Shown here piece by piece: positions 15,243-24,371 of a DNA stretch of 64,000 nucleotides. Position 1 is the first letter of the stretch. Every line of letters begins with the position of its first letter. The position numbers were made by a program, and so were the translations under genes. Location of the stretch: the NCBI GenBank assembly GCA_030848925.1, contig JANFFA010000001.1:868001-932000 (forward strand), read 5' to 3'. Source of the DNA: Rhodalgimonas zhirmunskyi (GTDB taxonomy: Bacteria; Pseudomonadota; Alphaproteobacteria; Rhodobacterales; Rhodobacteraceae). The notes beneath the pieces are model-generated. The model worked only from the letters and a program-made list of their open reading frames with translations, ran no database searches and had not been told where the DNA came from.

Positions 15243-16745
15243 ATGACCGCAAACCTTCTGGTAGCCCCTCTCATCCAGACCAACGGCAGCGCGCTCACCC
15301 TGCCCGGCTTGTTTGCAGCGATGGCGCGTGGTGAGGTCACGAGCTTTCCTGCCCTGCGCCCCCATCAACGGCCTACCTGGCACATGTTCCTTGTGCAGCT
15401 GGGCGTTCTGGCACGTAGCGGACAGGATGGCCCCCTGCCCGAGGACGAAGCGACATGGCGCACCAACCTGCGCGACCTGACCTCCGACTTCGAAGATGAC
15501 GCGCCGTGGCATCTGGTCGGCGAGGATGACAGCAAGCCCGCGTTCCTGCAGCCCCCCGATCCTGGCGGAGTGAAATGGAGCGAGGTGGCCACGCCGGATG
15601 CGCTCGACATGCTCATCACCTCGCGCAACCATGACCTCAAACGTGACATCGCCCATGACGCATCGCCGGAGGACTGGCTGTTCGCCTTGGTCAGCCTGCA
15701 AACGATGGAGGGGTTCGGCGGGGCCGGAAACTACGGCATTGCCCGCATGAATGGCGGTTCCTCGTCTCGGGCGATGATCGGCCTTGCACCGGTGCGGCCC
15801 GGCACAGCAATCGTGGACCCTTCTGCATGGTGGCGGCGTGACGTCATGCGTCTGACCGCCAAGCGCGACGACCTTTCGGGCCCTGCGCTTCTGTGGTGCC
15901 TGCCCTGGCCGGAGAAACAATTGCTCGACCTGGCTACGCTCGATCCGATGTTCATCGAAGTCTGCCGCCGCATACGCCTCCAGGAAGGACAACGGGGCCT
16001 TTCCGCCAAGCGCGGCACATCGAAAGCAGCGCGCATCGCGGCAAAAGAAGCCAATGGCATGACCGGCGACCCTTGGGCACCGGTTCATCTGGCCGAGAAC
16101 AAGACCTTGACGCTCGGGGACCAGAATTGGAGCTACAAGCTTATCAACCGCCTACTTTATGGCGGGGATTGGAAAGTGCCTGACCTTGCCACGCCGACGG
16201 GTGACGAAGACCGAATGGACATGGCCCTGGTCGCCGAAGCCTTTGCCCGTGGCAATTCCAAGACAGACGGTTTCAAGTCCCGTGTCATTCCCGTGCCGAA
16301 GACGGCGATCAAGTCGATGCTGGGTCCCAAGCCGACCGAGTTCTCCCGGGAACAGGTCGAAACCATCGAAAGTGTTGACCGCGCCCTGCGCGACGGCTTG
16401 GCGCTGATCGCGGCCGAAGGCGATTATACCAAGCGCGGCAAAGCCGAATACGCCCGCAGCCAACCCGCCCGCGACCAGTTCGCGCGCATCGCGGATGCGG
16501 CGTTCTTTCCGGCGCTTTGGGAAAAATTGGGCCACGCGACTGAAGAGGCGCGCAATGCGGCGCATACCCGCTTCACCCGCCAGCTTGCCGCAGCGGCCCG
16601 CGCCGAATTTGAACGCGCTGCCCCCGCAATTCCCTGTGCCGCGATCATGCGTCCACGGGCCATGACCCGTGGCCGCGTGGCCTTTGAGGTCGGTATCCGG
16701 AAAGTTTTTGAAGAATTGGGGATCAAGGAGAGCGAACATGTCTGA
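15243..16745 (+). CDS. casA: Cascade large subunit Cse1 (Cas8e/CasA)
   Basis: A 500-residue protein with length and opening typical of Cse1: NLLVAPLIQTNGSALTLPGLFAAMARGEVTSFPALRPHQRPTWHMFLVQLGVLA. In the family this subunit reads the PAM, opens the target duplex and recruits Cas3. Further family-like features are ALVSLQTMEGFGGAGNYGIARMNGGSSSR in the middle and a C-terminal four-helix bundle region (residues about 370-490). It starts 2 bp after the cas3 stop, and its last 8 bp overlap cse2. The protein looks full length. Confidence 0.94.
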   Translation: MTANLLVAPLIQTNGSALTLPGLFAAMARGEVTSFPALRPHQRPTWHMFLVQLGVLARSGQDGPLPEDEATWRTNLRDLTSDFEDDAPWHLVGEDDSKPAFLQPPDPGGVKWSEVATPDALDMLITSRNHDLKRDIAHDASPEDWLFALVSLQTMEGFGGAGNYGIARMNGGSSSRAMIGLAPVRPGTAIVDPSAWWRRDVMRLTAKRDDLSGPALLWCLPWPEKQLLDLATLDPMFIEVCRRIRLQEGQRGLSAKRGTSKAARIAAKEANGMTGDPWAPVHLAENKTLTLGDQNWSYKLINRLLYGGDWKVPDLATPTGDEDRMDMALVAEAFARGNSKTDGFKSRVIPVPKTAIKSMLGPKPTEFSREQVETIESVDRALRDGLALIAAEGDYTKRGKAEYARSQPARDQFARIADAAFFPALWEKLGHATEEARNAAHTRFTRQLAAAARAEFERAAPAIPCAAIMRPRAMTRGRVAFEVGIRKVFEELGIKESEHV

Positions 16746-17268
16746 CAGCCTCAATCCAGTTGGATCGCGGGCCATGGCGATTGCATCGGCCCTCGCCCAT
16801 GCCACTGGCGGCGAAAAGGCCGCGGCACGGCGCATGGGGCCGGAGGGCGCGCCGGTCTTCTGGCGCATGGTCGCGCGGTTCGACATGTCCCCCAACGAAG
16901 AACCCGCTTGGCATGCGATCACAAAGGCACTGGCCTTGCTGACCCCCGCCAGTGCGACCGAAAGCATCCACGCAGATGGCCGCAAGTTCGGCGCAGTTCT
17001 TGCCGATGGCGGCGACGCGCAAGCGACTCTTGATAAGCCCGTGTTCTCCGAACTCAGGCTTGCACGTTTGCTCGCCGTCAGAGGCGCGGCGCGCTATGAT
17101 GCACTTGAGCGGGCCGTCCGCATGCTGGCACGCAAACATCCCAAGATCGACGTGCCCAGCCTGGCCTGGGCCTACCTGAACGAAGAAGGGCAACGTATTG
17201 CCCGCTCCTACTATCGGCGCCTGGACCAGAGCGCACGCACTCGTGAAAAGGAAACCCAAAATGTCTGA
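16738..17268 (+). CDS. casB: Cascade small subunit Cse2 (CasB)
   Basis: A 176-residue helical protein (MSDSLNPVGSRAMAIASALAHATGGEKAAARRMGPEGAPVFWRMVARFD). The pattern RRMGPEGAPVFWR and the C-terminal DVPSLAWAYLNEEGQRIARSYYRRLDQ fit the small Cascade subunit, two copies of which stabilise the R-loop. The ATG at 16738 overlaps the cse1 end by 8 bp; the longer frame back to 16669 lies inside cse1. Its own end overlaps cas7 by 8 bp. These repeated short overlaps indicate translational coupling of Cascade subunits. Confidence 0.93.
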   Translation: MSDSLNPVGSRAMAIASALAHATGGEKAAARRMGPEGAPVFWRMVARFDMSPNEEPAWHAITKALALLTPASATESIHADGRKFGAVLADGGDAQATLDKPVFSELRLARLLAVRGAARYDALERAVRMLARKHPKIDVPSLAWAYLNEEGQRIARSYYRRLDQSARTREKETQNV

Positions 17269-18400
17269 TCCGCGTTTCTTGCAAATCCATTTCCTCGCCC
17301 CCTATACCGCCGCCCTGCTTAACCGCGACGATGCGGGCCTTGCCAAGCGCCTGCCTTATGGCGGCGCCTTGCGCACTCGGGTCAGTTCTCAATGCCTCAA
17401 ACGGCACTGGCGACTTGCAGAAGACCCCCATGCACTGAGCGCGATCGACGGAGCGGAGGATGCGTTCCGGTCGCGTGAAATCATTGAACGCAAGGTGTTT
17501 GGAGATTGGGCAGAAAGTGTTGACGCGGACGTTCGCAAGGAAATTGGCGATGCCCTTTTGAAGGCCGTCTATGGTGACAAGGGCGCGGACAAGAAATCGC
17601 GCCAAACGTTGCTGATCGGCGCCGTCGAAATCGCCTATCTGACCAAGGCGGCCAAGGCCCTAGTGGCTGATGCTAGCGGCGACAAGAAAGCTGCAAAGGA
17701 CCTAGCGTCAGCATGGTTCAAGGAGCACAAGGCCAATCTCAAAGTGATGAGCGAAGGTGCCAAGCTGCCCGGTGGGCTGACAGGTGCCCTGTTCGGACGC
17801 ATGGTGACGTCCGACCCACGCGCCAATATCGAGGCCCCCGTGCATGTGGCACATGCCTTCACCGTCCACGCCGAAGAGGCCGAGAGCGATTACTTTATCG
17901 CCGCCGATGACCTGGCGCGCGAAGAGGACACCGGCGCAGACACCATTCAAGAGACCGAACTGACCTCGGGGCTGTTCTACGGCTATGTCGTGGTTGACCT
18001 GCCCGGGCTGATCCGGAACCTCGGTGGCGACGTGGCGCTGGCCGGAGAGGTGCTGCACAACCTGACCTACCTGATTGCCGAGGTTTCGCCGGGCGCGAAA
18101 CTGGGATCGACCGCCCCCTATTCCCGTGCCTCCTTCATGCTGCTCGAAGCCGGGGACCGGCAGCCGCGGTCGCTTGCCGAAGCCTTCCGCACGCCCTGCA
18201 AGGCAGAAACCGGCCAGGCCGTCGCCGCGTTGTGTGATCACCTTGGTGCGCTCGATGCCGCCTATGACACGGATGAAACACGCCGGGTGATGTCGCTTGC
18301 CAACAGCGACGTGCCCGAGGCGGAACGCGGTTCACTCTCGGACCTCGCTCAATTCGCCAAGTCGCTTCCCGAACGCCTGAAGGCGCGGGAGACGGCATGA
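17261..18400 (+). CDS. casC: Cascade backbone subunit Cas7e (Cse4/CasC)
   Basis: A 379-residue protein beginning FLQIHFLAPYTAALLNRDDAGLAKRLPYGGALRTRVSSQCLKRHWR. This is the RRM-like fold opening of Cas7e with the conserved RVSSQCLKR stretch that contacts crRNA. DPRANIEAPVHVAHAFTVHAEEAESDYFIAADD and the C-terminal GAKLGSTAPYSRASFMLLE are also family-like. Six copies form the filament holding the guide in Cascade. ATG 17261 overlaps cse2 by 8 bp, and the stop overlaps the cas5 start by 4 bp. Confidence 0.94.
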   Translation: MSDPRFLQIHFLAPYTAALLNRDDAGLAKRLPYGGALRTRVSSQCLKRHWRLAEDPHALSAIDGAEDAFRSREIIERKVFGDWAESVDADVRKEIGDALLKAVYGDKGADKKSRQTLLIGAVEIAYLTKAAKALVADASGDKKAAKDLASAWFKEHKANLKVMSEGAKLPGGLTGALFGRMVTSDPRANIEAPVHVAHAFTVHAEEAESDYFIAADDLAREEDTGADTIQETELTSGLFYGYVVVDLPGLIRNLGGDVALAGEVLHNLTYLIAEVSPGAKLGSTAPYSRASFMLLEAGDRQPRSLAEAFRTPCKAETGQAVAALCDHLGALDAAYDTDETRRVMSLANSDVPEAERGSLSDLAQFAKSLPERLKARETA

Positions 18401-19095
18401 CGCGGCGGTGGCTCCACCTGCACCTCGCCGCGCCGCTCATGGCCTTTGGCGGGGTGACGATCGACCATGTTGGCCCGACGCGGGATTACCCATCGGCGTC
18501 CGCCTTGACAGGGCTCTTTGCGAATGCGCTTGGCTGGCGACACGAGGACACCATCGCCCATCAGGCCCTGCAAGACCGGATGGAGTTCGCGGCCCTTTCA
18601 GCTCTGCCGGAGGGGCGTCACGCCCCGCTTGTCGTGACCGACATGCAAAACGCCAAGCTGGAAAAGAACGACAAGGGCTGGACCACATGGGGACAACCCG
18701 AGGGACGTGCCGGTGCCACTTATGACAGCCCGCACCGACGCCGACGCGACTACCTGGCTGACCATGACACCCATGTCGTGCTGCGACTGACCACCGACGA
18801 CGCCCCGACGCTTGAGCATCTGGCCAAGGCACTCGACCGCCCGGCGCGGCCCCTGTTTCTGGGGCGCAAGCCCTGCCTGCCCACGCGGCGGCTTTTTGCC
18901 GGCTGGATCGAGGCCGACAGCCCTCATGCAGCCCTGAAAGCCCTCGCGGCACAGGGGCTGACAGGGCGCGCGCTCTGGCCCGATGATGGTCGCCCCTATG
19001 AGGGTGCGCTGAAATACGACCTTCAGGATTTGCGCAATTGGAAATCCGGCCTGCATGGCGGCACAAGGATCGTTTGCGAGGGAGACATCGCATGA
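18397..19095 (+). CDS. casD: Cascade subunit Cas5e (CasD)
   Basis: A 232-residue RAMP-type subunit that caps the 5' handle of the crRNA and contacts Cse1. Family features are WLHLHLAAPLMAFGGVTIDHVGPTRDYPSASALTGLFANALGW at the N-terminus (first RRM strand and the conserved PSASALTGLFANALG helix) and RPLFLGRKPCLPTRRLFAG in the second half. Its ATG overlaps the cas7 stop in an ATGA, and its own end overlaps cas6e in the same way. Confidence 0.93.
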   Translation: MTRRWLHLHLAAPLMAFGGVTIDHVGPTRDYPSASALTGLFANALGWRHEDTIAHQALQDRMEFAALSALPEGRHAPLVVTDMQNAKLEKNDKGWTTWGQPEGRAGATYDSPHRRRRDYLADHDTHVVLRLTTDDAPTLEHLAKALDRPARPLFLGRKPCLPTRRLFAGWIEADSPHAALKALAAQGLTGRALWPDDGRPYEGALKYDLQDLRNWKSGLHGGTRIVCEGDIA

Positions 19096-19826
19096 GCCTG
19101 CATCTCATCGAGGTCCCGCTGCACCTGCCCGACCTGCACGGTTGGGCGGGCAAACGCGGGTTTGGCAAGGGCCTGTTTGACGAGGGGCTGGCCCTGCATC
19201 ACCTGCTGACCGAGGTCTTTGGCCCCGCCCTTCTGCACCCTTTCCGCCTCATGGTCGCGCCACGCGCTACGCAGGCCACGCTTTACGCCTATGGCCCGCA
19301 ACCGGCCGAAACATTGATGGACACGGCCCAAAGCGTCACGCTGCCCAGTGAACGCGCCATCCTGGATGTCGGCCGGATTCGGTCTCTCCCCCGCCCGGTC
19401 GAGACATGGCACGCGGGCCAACAGCTCGGCTTCGATCTCCACGTGCGTCCCGTTGTCCGACTGGCCTCTGCCCTGACCACGGAAAGCGCAGCGTTTGCCA
19501 AGGGGGCCGAAGTGGATGCCTTCCTTGCCGAAACGCTGCGAAACGGCCATGCACGCACGCGTGAGGAGGTATACCTTGACTGGCTTGCCAAACGTCTGTC
19601 GCCCGCGGCTGAACTGGAACCGGACACGTCGCGCCTGCACAAATTCCAACGTCAGGTCGTCATGCGGGGCGGCAGGCGGATCGACGGGCCCGACGCCACG
19701 ATCCTCGGCACCCTGACCGTGAAGGACCCGCAGGCCTTTGCCGACCTTCTTGCACGCGGCATCGGACGCCATCGTGCTTATGGCTATGGCATGTTGCTCC
19801 TGCGTCCACCGCAACGCAGAAGGTGA
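19092..19826 (+). CDS. casE: CRISPR RNA endoribonuclease Cas6e (CasE)
   Basis: A 244-residue double-RRM endoribonuclease that cuts pre-crRNA below the repeat hairpin and stays bound to the 3' end in Cascade. Visible are the early helix GKGLFDEGLALHHLLTEVFG, which carries candidate catalytic histidines, and the glycine-rich C-terminal loop LLARGIGRHRAYGYGMLLLRP. ATG 19092 lies in an ATGA overlap with cas5e; an earlier frame start at 19038 would overlap too far. The repeats it must cut can form a CCCCG/CGGGG hairpin, as expected for a I-E system. Confidence 0.93.
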   Translation: MSLHLIEVPLHLPDLHGWAGKRGFGKGLFDEGLALHHLLTEVFGPALLHPFRLMVAPRATQATLYAYGPQPAETLMDTAQSVTLPSERAILDVGRIRSLPRPVETWHAGQQLGFDLHVRPVVRLASALTTESAAFAKGAEVDAFLAETLRNGHARTREEVYLDWLAKRLSPAAELEPDTSRLHKFQRQVVMRGGRRIDGPDATILGTLTVKDPQAFADLLARGIGRHRAYGYGMLLLRPPQRRR

Positions 19827-19829
19827 GCG

Positions 19830-20705
19830 ATGCTCAAGGGACGCCTCGGGCTTGACAGTGCCAAGGTTCCCCACGCGGATCGCGCGGGATGCCTTTATCT
19901 CGCGCGCGGCGCCCTCACGGCGCGCGACGGCACGCTGGCCTTTGTCCAGGGCGAAACCACCCCCGCCGATGCGCTGTCGCCCGGCGACTACGCAATCCCG
20001 CTGCAGGCCGTCTCGATGATCCTTCTGGGGCCCGGCTCTACCGTCAGTCATGACGCCCTGCGCCTACTGGCCCATGCCCGCACGGCCCTTGCCGCGGTGG
20101 GCGAAGATGGCGTGCGCCTCTACACCGCGCCGCCAATGATCCCCGACCGCTCAGGGCTGGCGCGGCTTCAGGCCCGAGTCTGGGCCGATGACGACCTGCG
20201 CATCATGACCGCGCGGCGGATGTATGCCCTGCGCCTTGGCGAAGTCCTGCCCCACCGCGACCTGAATGTTTTGCGCGGGATCGAAGGCGCCCGCATGAAG
20301 GAAACCTATGCCCTTTGGGCCCAACGCATCGGCATCGACTGGCGCGGCCGCAAATACGACCGAAGTAACCCCAATGCGGCGGATCTGCCTAACCAGGCCT
20401 TGAACCATGCGGCCAGTGCCGTCGAAGCTGCCGCTGCCATCGCCGTCGCAGCGACGGCAACAATTCCCCAGCTTGGCTTTATCCACGAAGACCCTGGGCA
20501 GTCTTTTGTGCTCGATATCGCCGATCTCTATCGGGATCAGCTCACCATTCCTTGCGCGTTCAAGGCCGCCAGACAGGTTCGCGATCGTCCCTCCGAAAAC
20601 ATCGAGCGGGTCACCCGCCGCCTTGCCGGACGCACGCTTTCCGACAACAAGACGATTCCGGCAATGATCGAACGTATCAAGGCCTTGATCGAGGGACATG
20701 ACTGA
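19830..20705 (+). CDS. cas1: CRISPR integrase Cas1 (type I-E)
   Basis: The 291-residue metal-dependent integrase inserts new spacers next to the leader. The C-terminal catalytic site is complete by eye: Glu152 in RGIEGARMKETY, His219 in GFIHEDPGQSF and Asp229/Asp232 in VLDIADLYRD. The N-terminal beta domain (GLDSAKVPHADRAGCLYLARG) also fits. It follows cas6e after 3 bp and overlaps cas2 in TGATG. No inactivating change is visible, so adaptation could be functional. Confidence 0.95.
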   Translation: MLKGRLGLDSAKVPHADRAGCLYLARGALTARDGTLAFVQGETTPADALSPGDYAIPLQAVSMILLGPGSTVSHDALRLLAHARTALAAVGEDGVRLYTAPPMIPDRSGLARLQARVWADDDLRIMTARRMYALRLGEVLPHRDLNVLRGIEGARMKETYALWAQRIGIDWRGRKYDRSNPNAADLPNQALNHAASAVEAAAAIAVAATATIPQLGFIHEDPGQSFVLDIADLYRDQLTIPCAFKAARQVRDRPSENIERVTRRLAGRTLSDNKTIPAMIERIKALIEGHD

Positions 20706-20998
20706 TGCCGCTCACCATCATTGTAACCCGTGACGTCCAGGCCCGATACCGTGGCTTCCTGACCTCGGTAATGTTGGAAATCTCTCCCGGTGTCTATGTT
20801 GCCCCCGACATGACAGCAGGCGTGCGCGGCCGCGTCTGGGGGGTGGTCTGCGATTGGTGGGAATCCTTGCGCCAAGGGTCTCTCACACTTGTCTGGCGAG
20901 ATACCTCGGCGGCCGGAAATCTACGGATTGAAACGCTGGGATCACCGCCCAAGGCCATTGTTGATGCGGATGGCATTTTGCTCGTAAAACGAAAGTAA
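20705..20998 (+). CDS. cas2: CRISPR adaptation protein Cas2e
   Basis: A 97-residue protein, MPLTIIVTRDVQARYRGFLTSVMLEISPGVYVAPDMTAGVRGRVWGVVCDWWE. This is the I-E (Cas2e/CasF-like) form, with the conserved RGFL...E..PGVYV pattern. A dimer bridges two Cas1 dimers in the spacer-integration complex. Its start overlaps the cas1 stop by one base (TGATG). The array leader begins directly after the stop, so it is the last gene of the operon. Confidence 0.94.
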   Translation: MPLTIIVTRDVQARYRGFLTSVMLEISPGVYVAPDMTAGVRGRVWGVVCDWWESLRQGSLTLVWRDTSAAGNLRIETLGSPPKAIVDADGILLVKRK

Positions 20999-21024
20999 GT
21001 CCTCTGGGTCTCTACCCGCGTTAT

Positions 21025-21053
21025 TTGACAATTCAATGAATTCAACCTATTGG
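21025..21053 (+). promoter_or_regulatory. CRISPR leader with candidate pre-crRNA promoter
   Basis: The leader is only 63 bp (20999-21061) and is AT-richer than its surroundings. TTGACA (21025-21030, full consensus) and TATTGG (21048-21053) are separated by exactly 17 bp, which would start transcription at the first repeat. The segment AATTCAATGAATT between them is palindromic and could be an IHF- or Cas1-2-related anchoring element. Confidence 0.6.
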
Positions 21054-21061
21054 CTGAGAGA

Positions 21062-22737
21062 GGTTCCCCCGTATCCGCGGGGATAGACCCGCGCCAGAGG
21101 CATGATCGCCTCCGGGCCAGCCGGTTCCCCCGTATCCGCGGGGATAGACCCGTGCAGCATTTCGCTTTTCGTCGGCGCTGCGTGGTTCCCCCGTATCCGC
21201 GGGGATAGACCCCCCTCGAATTCCACGGCCTGATGCCCTCCCCTGGTTCCCCCGTATCCGCGGGGATAGACCCTGGGCGCGGAGATTTGCCGCCGGGGCT
21301 TGAGGGGTTCCCCCGTATCCGCGGGGATAGACCCCGCCCGTTTCGCGCCGCCATCGGTATTCAGCGGGTTCCCCCGTATCCGCGGGGATAGACCCACTGA
21401 GGCGAGAGCAAGCAGCGTCATGAACACGGTTCCCCCGTATCCGCGGGGATAGACCCGCCTTGGAATGCTTTCCGAAGAAGCCGCCGAGGGTTCCCCCGTA
21501 TCCGCGGGGATAGACCCCTTCAAGCCGATCGCATTGGCGAACATCTGATGGTTCCCCCGTATCCGCGGGGATAGACCCCACGCCGACGCAAATCCATTCA
21601 AACCCCACATGGTTCCCCCGTATCCGCGGGGATAGACCCCTGATGGTGAAGGATGTGCGGGCGCTACACGAGGTTCCCCCGTATCCGCGGGGATAGACCC
21701 CAGTCAGGGAATGTTGGCGACGCTTGCGGGGTGGTTCCCCCGTATCCGCGGGGATAGACCCGCAAGAGCCATTGCGCTGGCCCGCGCGGAAAGGGTTCCC
21801 CCGTATCCGCGGGGATAGACCGTATTCAGACGACCCGGCCTTGCGTGACCTTCCGGTTCCCCCGTATCCGCGGGGATAGACCCGAAAGGCGCAAGACGAA
21901 TGACCAAGCACACGCGGTTCCCCCGTATCCGCGGGGATAGACCCCCGGTTACAGACGTGGCCAAGCTCAAGGGCGGGGTTCCCCCGTATCCGCGGGGATA
22001 GACCCGTCCAGCGTGCATCGGCTTGCGGCTTGGAGCGGGTTCCCCCGTATCCGCGGGGATAGACCCATGTAGCGCGGCAGGAGGCCGCCTGCCGGCCGGG
22101 TTCCCCCGTATCCGCGGGGATAGACCCGTCCATCAAGAGCGCAACATGCTGCATCTTGAGGTTCCCCCGTATCCGCGGGGATAGACCCGCTCGTATGATC
22201 CGGTGAGGGCCGCGTAGCTCGGTTCCCCCGTATCCGCGGGGATAGACCCGACTTCCTGCGCCTCTGTGGCGTCGGCGTGACGGTTCCCCCGTATCCGCGG
22301 GGATAGACCCACCGGCACCAGACCTTCGCCGGGCGCGGTGGCGGTTCCCCCGTATCCGCGGGGATAGACCCTGCCCAGAACAGGCCGCGAAACAGAAGGT
22401 CAGGGTTCCCCCGTATCCGCGGGGATAGACCCCCAGACCGCATCGAAACGCCGCAGACAACCGCGGTTCCCCCGTATCCGCGGGGATAGACCCTCAACAG
22501 CCACCACTGCTTGATGGCGCTGTAAGGTTCCCCCGTATCCGCGGGGATAGACCCCAGCGCGAACTGCCGCCAATGCCAACAGCCGAGGTTCCCCCGTATC
22601 CGCGGGGATAGACCCCCAAAGGAGGCCGATATGGATACGTTTGGGGGGGTTCCCCCGTATCCGCGGGGATAGACCCGACGCTGTGGCAGTTACGCGCCCC
22701 TTGGCGACGGTTCCCCCGCATCCGCGAGGATACGGCC
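21062..22737 (+). CRISPR. Type I-E CRISPR array, 28 repeats and 27 spacers
   Basis: 29-nt repeats begin GGTTCCCCCG and end CGGGGATAGACCC, with a CCCCG/CGGGG hairpin. They start every 61 bp from 21062 to 22709 without exception, so all 27 spacers are 32 nt. The leader and cas2 lie on the left, and repeat sense is the same as the cas operon. Twenty-six repeats match the consensus. The repeat at 21794 ends in G instead of C (21822). The terminal repeat (22709-22737) is degenerate: CATCC for TATCC, CGAGGATA for CGGGGATA, and ACGGCC at the end. A degenerate last repeat marks the old, leader-distal end. Confidence 0.99.
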
Positions 22738-22956
22738 AGCAACGCCAACCTCGTTCATGGATGCTATCCTCGTAGCAGAGTTTCAACGCCCGTGACCTTG
22801 GCACATTCGATGCCGCCTGGGGGCGTTCCCCCCATCGCTGACGTTTTCCGACACGCTCTGATAAAACAACTCCGGGTGGCGGACCACTTTCAGGGGCTAT
22901 TCCTAAGCCACTATTGAACTGAAGATGCGAATACTGACCGCAAATGATCTTTTCAC

Positions 22957-23046
22957 TCAGTTCCGGTAAGCCCGCGGCATCTGAAACCTGCCGCTCCAGA
23001 TACCTACCCGACCTTTGCGAGCCTCGTCCTCGAGTGCGGCGTAGTC
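22957..23046 (-). pseudogene. C-terminal fragment of an SNase-like (thermonuclease-family) nuclease
   Basis: Starting exactly at the IS481-type boundary, the minus strand reads DYAALEDEARKGRVGIWSGRF then QMPRAYRN and a stop (TGA at 22957-22959). The pattern of an acidic-Ala helix, then G-x-x-x-G-I-W-S-G-x-F-x-x-P, is the usual C-terminus of staphylococcal-nuclease-like proteins. The rest of the gene is absent on the other side of the IS, so this is a relic. The remaining 22738-22956 shows nothing else I can name. Confidence 0.5.
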
Positions 23047-24045
23047 TGTAGGGTGCGGTTTCTCGTGAGACATCCAATCTGCTGACTATAGCTTTTCTCT
23101 GAGTGCTTCGTAAGGTGTCTTTCCATTGTGCGCGCCATGCGGTCTGTGGAAGTTGTAGAAGCGCACCCATTCATCCAGTTTGGCTACGAGATCGACATCA
23201 CCTTTGTAGCTGAGCAACTGGTAGAATTCCTGCCCGTCTGACCTGTGTGATCTTTCTACTTTCCCGTTCAACTGGGGTGTGCCGCGTTTGATGTAAGCGT
23301 GGCGAATTCCAAGATCCTCAACATGCCAGTGGAACTTCTCCTGGAACCCATGGTCGTTGTCCGTGCGTATTTCTCGGATTCGAAACGGGAACTTCTCGAT
23401 AATGTGATCCGCGAAGTCGATTGCATTGGCCTCGGTGTGCTTCTCGTAAATCTTTGGAGCCCGAACCCGCGTCGCATCATCGATAGCTGTGTTTTGAAAA
23501 CGGCGCACCTTCTCGCCATTTTCACCTATGAAAGTCAGGAACTTAACGTCCACCTGTTATGTGGTGCCCAGGGACTTGCTTCTGATAGCGCTTGGTGTGG
23601 ACCTTCCGCATGCGAGTGCCGCGAGGAAGGCGGTTCAAGCCATGGCGGCGCAAGATGCGCGAAACGGTAGCATCCGACATCTTGATGTCATGATAGCGTT
23701 CAAGATACCAAACGATCCGCATTGGGCCGAGATGGTATTTGCGACGAAGATAAAGGACCTTTTCCTCCCGCGCAGGCGGCGTCCTGTTGGCATTCCATTT
23801 GGGGATCGGAGGGGCATTGATCAGACCAGCTTCGCCGCGCTCCCCGTAGGCTTTGCGCCAACGGTAGAAACTGGCGCGACCAATCCCAAAATAACGGCAG
23901 GCTTTCGCAACATGGCCAATCTCTTCAGCGTATCGAAGTATCCGAAACTTGCGCTGAATCTCGCGTTGATCCTTCGTCATAAACATCTTCTTCTTCCCAA
24001 ATCTGGGAGGTTAAAGGAAATGTCTCGCGAGTAACGGCATATCTA
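23047..24045 (-). mobile_element. IS481-family element, decayed
   Basis: About 1 kb around a frameshifted transposase. The ends carry imperfect inverted repeats: GTTTCTCGTGAGACAT near 23058 against GTTACTCGCGAGACAT read inward from the right end (14 of 16), with GTAG at the outer tips. No clear target duplication was found. The right boundary is uncertain by a few bases. Confidence 0.65.
23086..23986 (-). pseudogene. IS481-family transposase, frameshifted
   Basis: The 5' part (23986-23543) encodes a helix-turn-helix, VAKACRYFGIGRASFYRWRKAYGERGEAGL, and a second HTH-like region ending PGHHI. The 3' part (from about 23553) continues DVKFLTFIGENGEKVRRFQNTAIDDATRV and ends YNFHRPHGAHNGKTPYEALREKL. 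The join is a single extra A: ATAACAG where ATACAG would read through PGHHIQVDVKF. Catalytic positions are visible (DVKF, RTDND, GKVERSH). RTDNDHGF where I recall RTDNGHEF suggests further decay. It is unlikely to be active. Confidence 0.8.
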
Positions 24046-24371
24046 CGTTCATGATCTGCTGCCTGCCCTATCTCTGTGTTCTTGTTCGAGAAACCTCCCG
24101 GTCTAGAACCGGTTGCAGGCTAGCATGAGAATTTGGCTATATCCAAGGCGGCTCAGAGTAAATGGAGCACCACCTCACGGGGTAATATGTCTTTGTCGCT
24201 GGATTACCCACAAAACTCTGGGGAACCGTGGCTCAGCGCACCCCACGACGGCTCTAGAGTGAGAGGAAGGACCCAAGCGCCGTCCTGTGACAGGGATCGG
24301 TTCGCCCACGGGACTTGGCTGCACCATGAGAAGGGTCTGGCCCTCGCAACGGTGCGATGCGCAGCAGGAAG

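Noticed and set aside
21042-22497. Long minus-strand frames with repeated peptides such as VYPRGYGGT, LSPRIRGN and SIPADTGEP
   Set aside because: They are translations of the CRISPR repeats in successive frames. The 61-bp period is not a multiple of three, so the three peptides rotate; there is no real protein.
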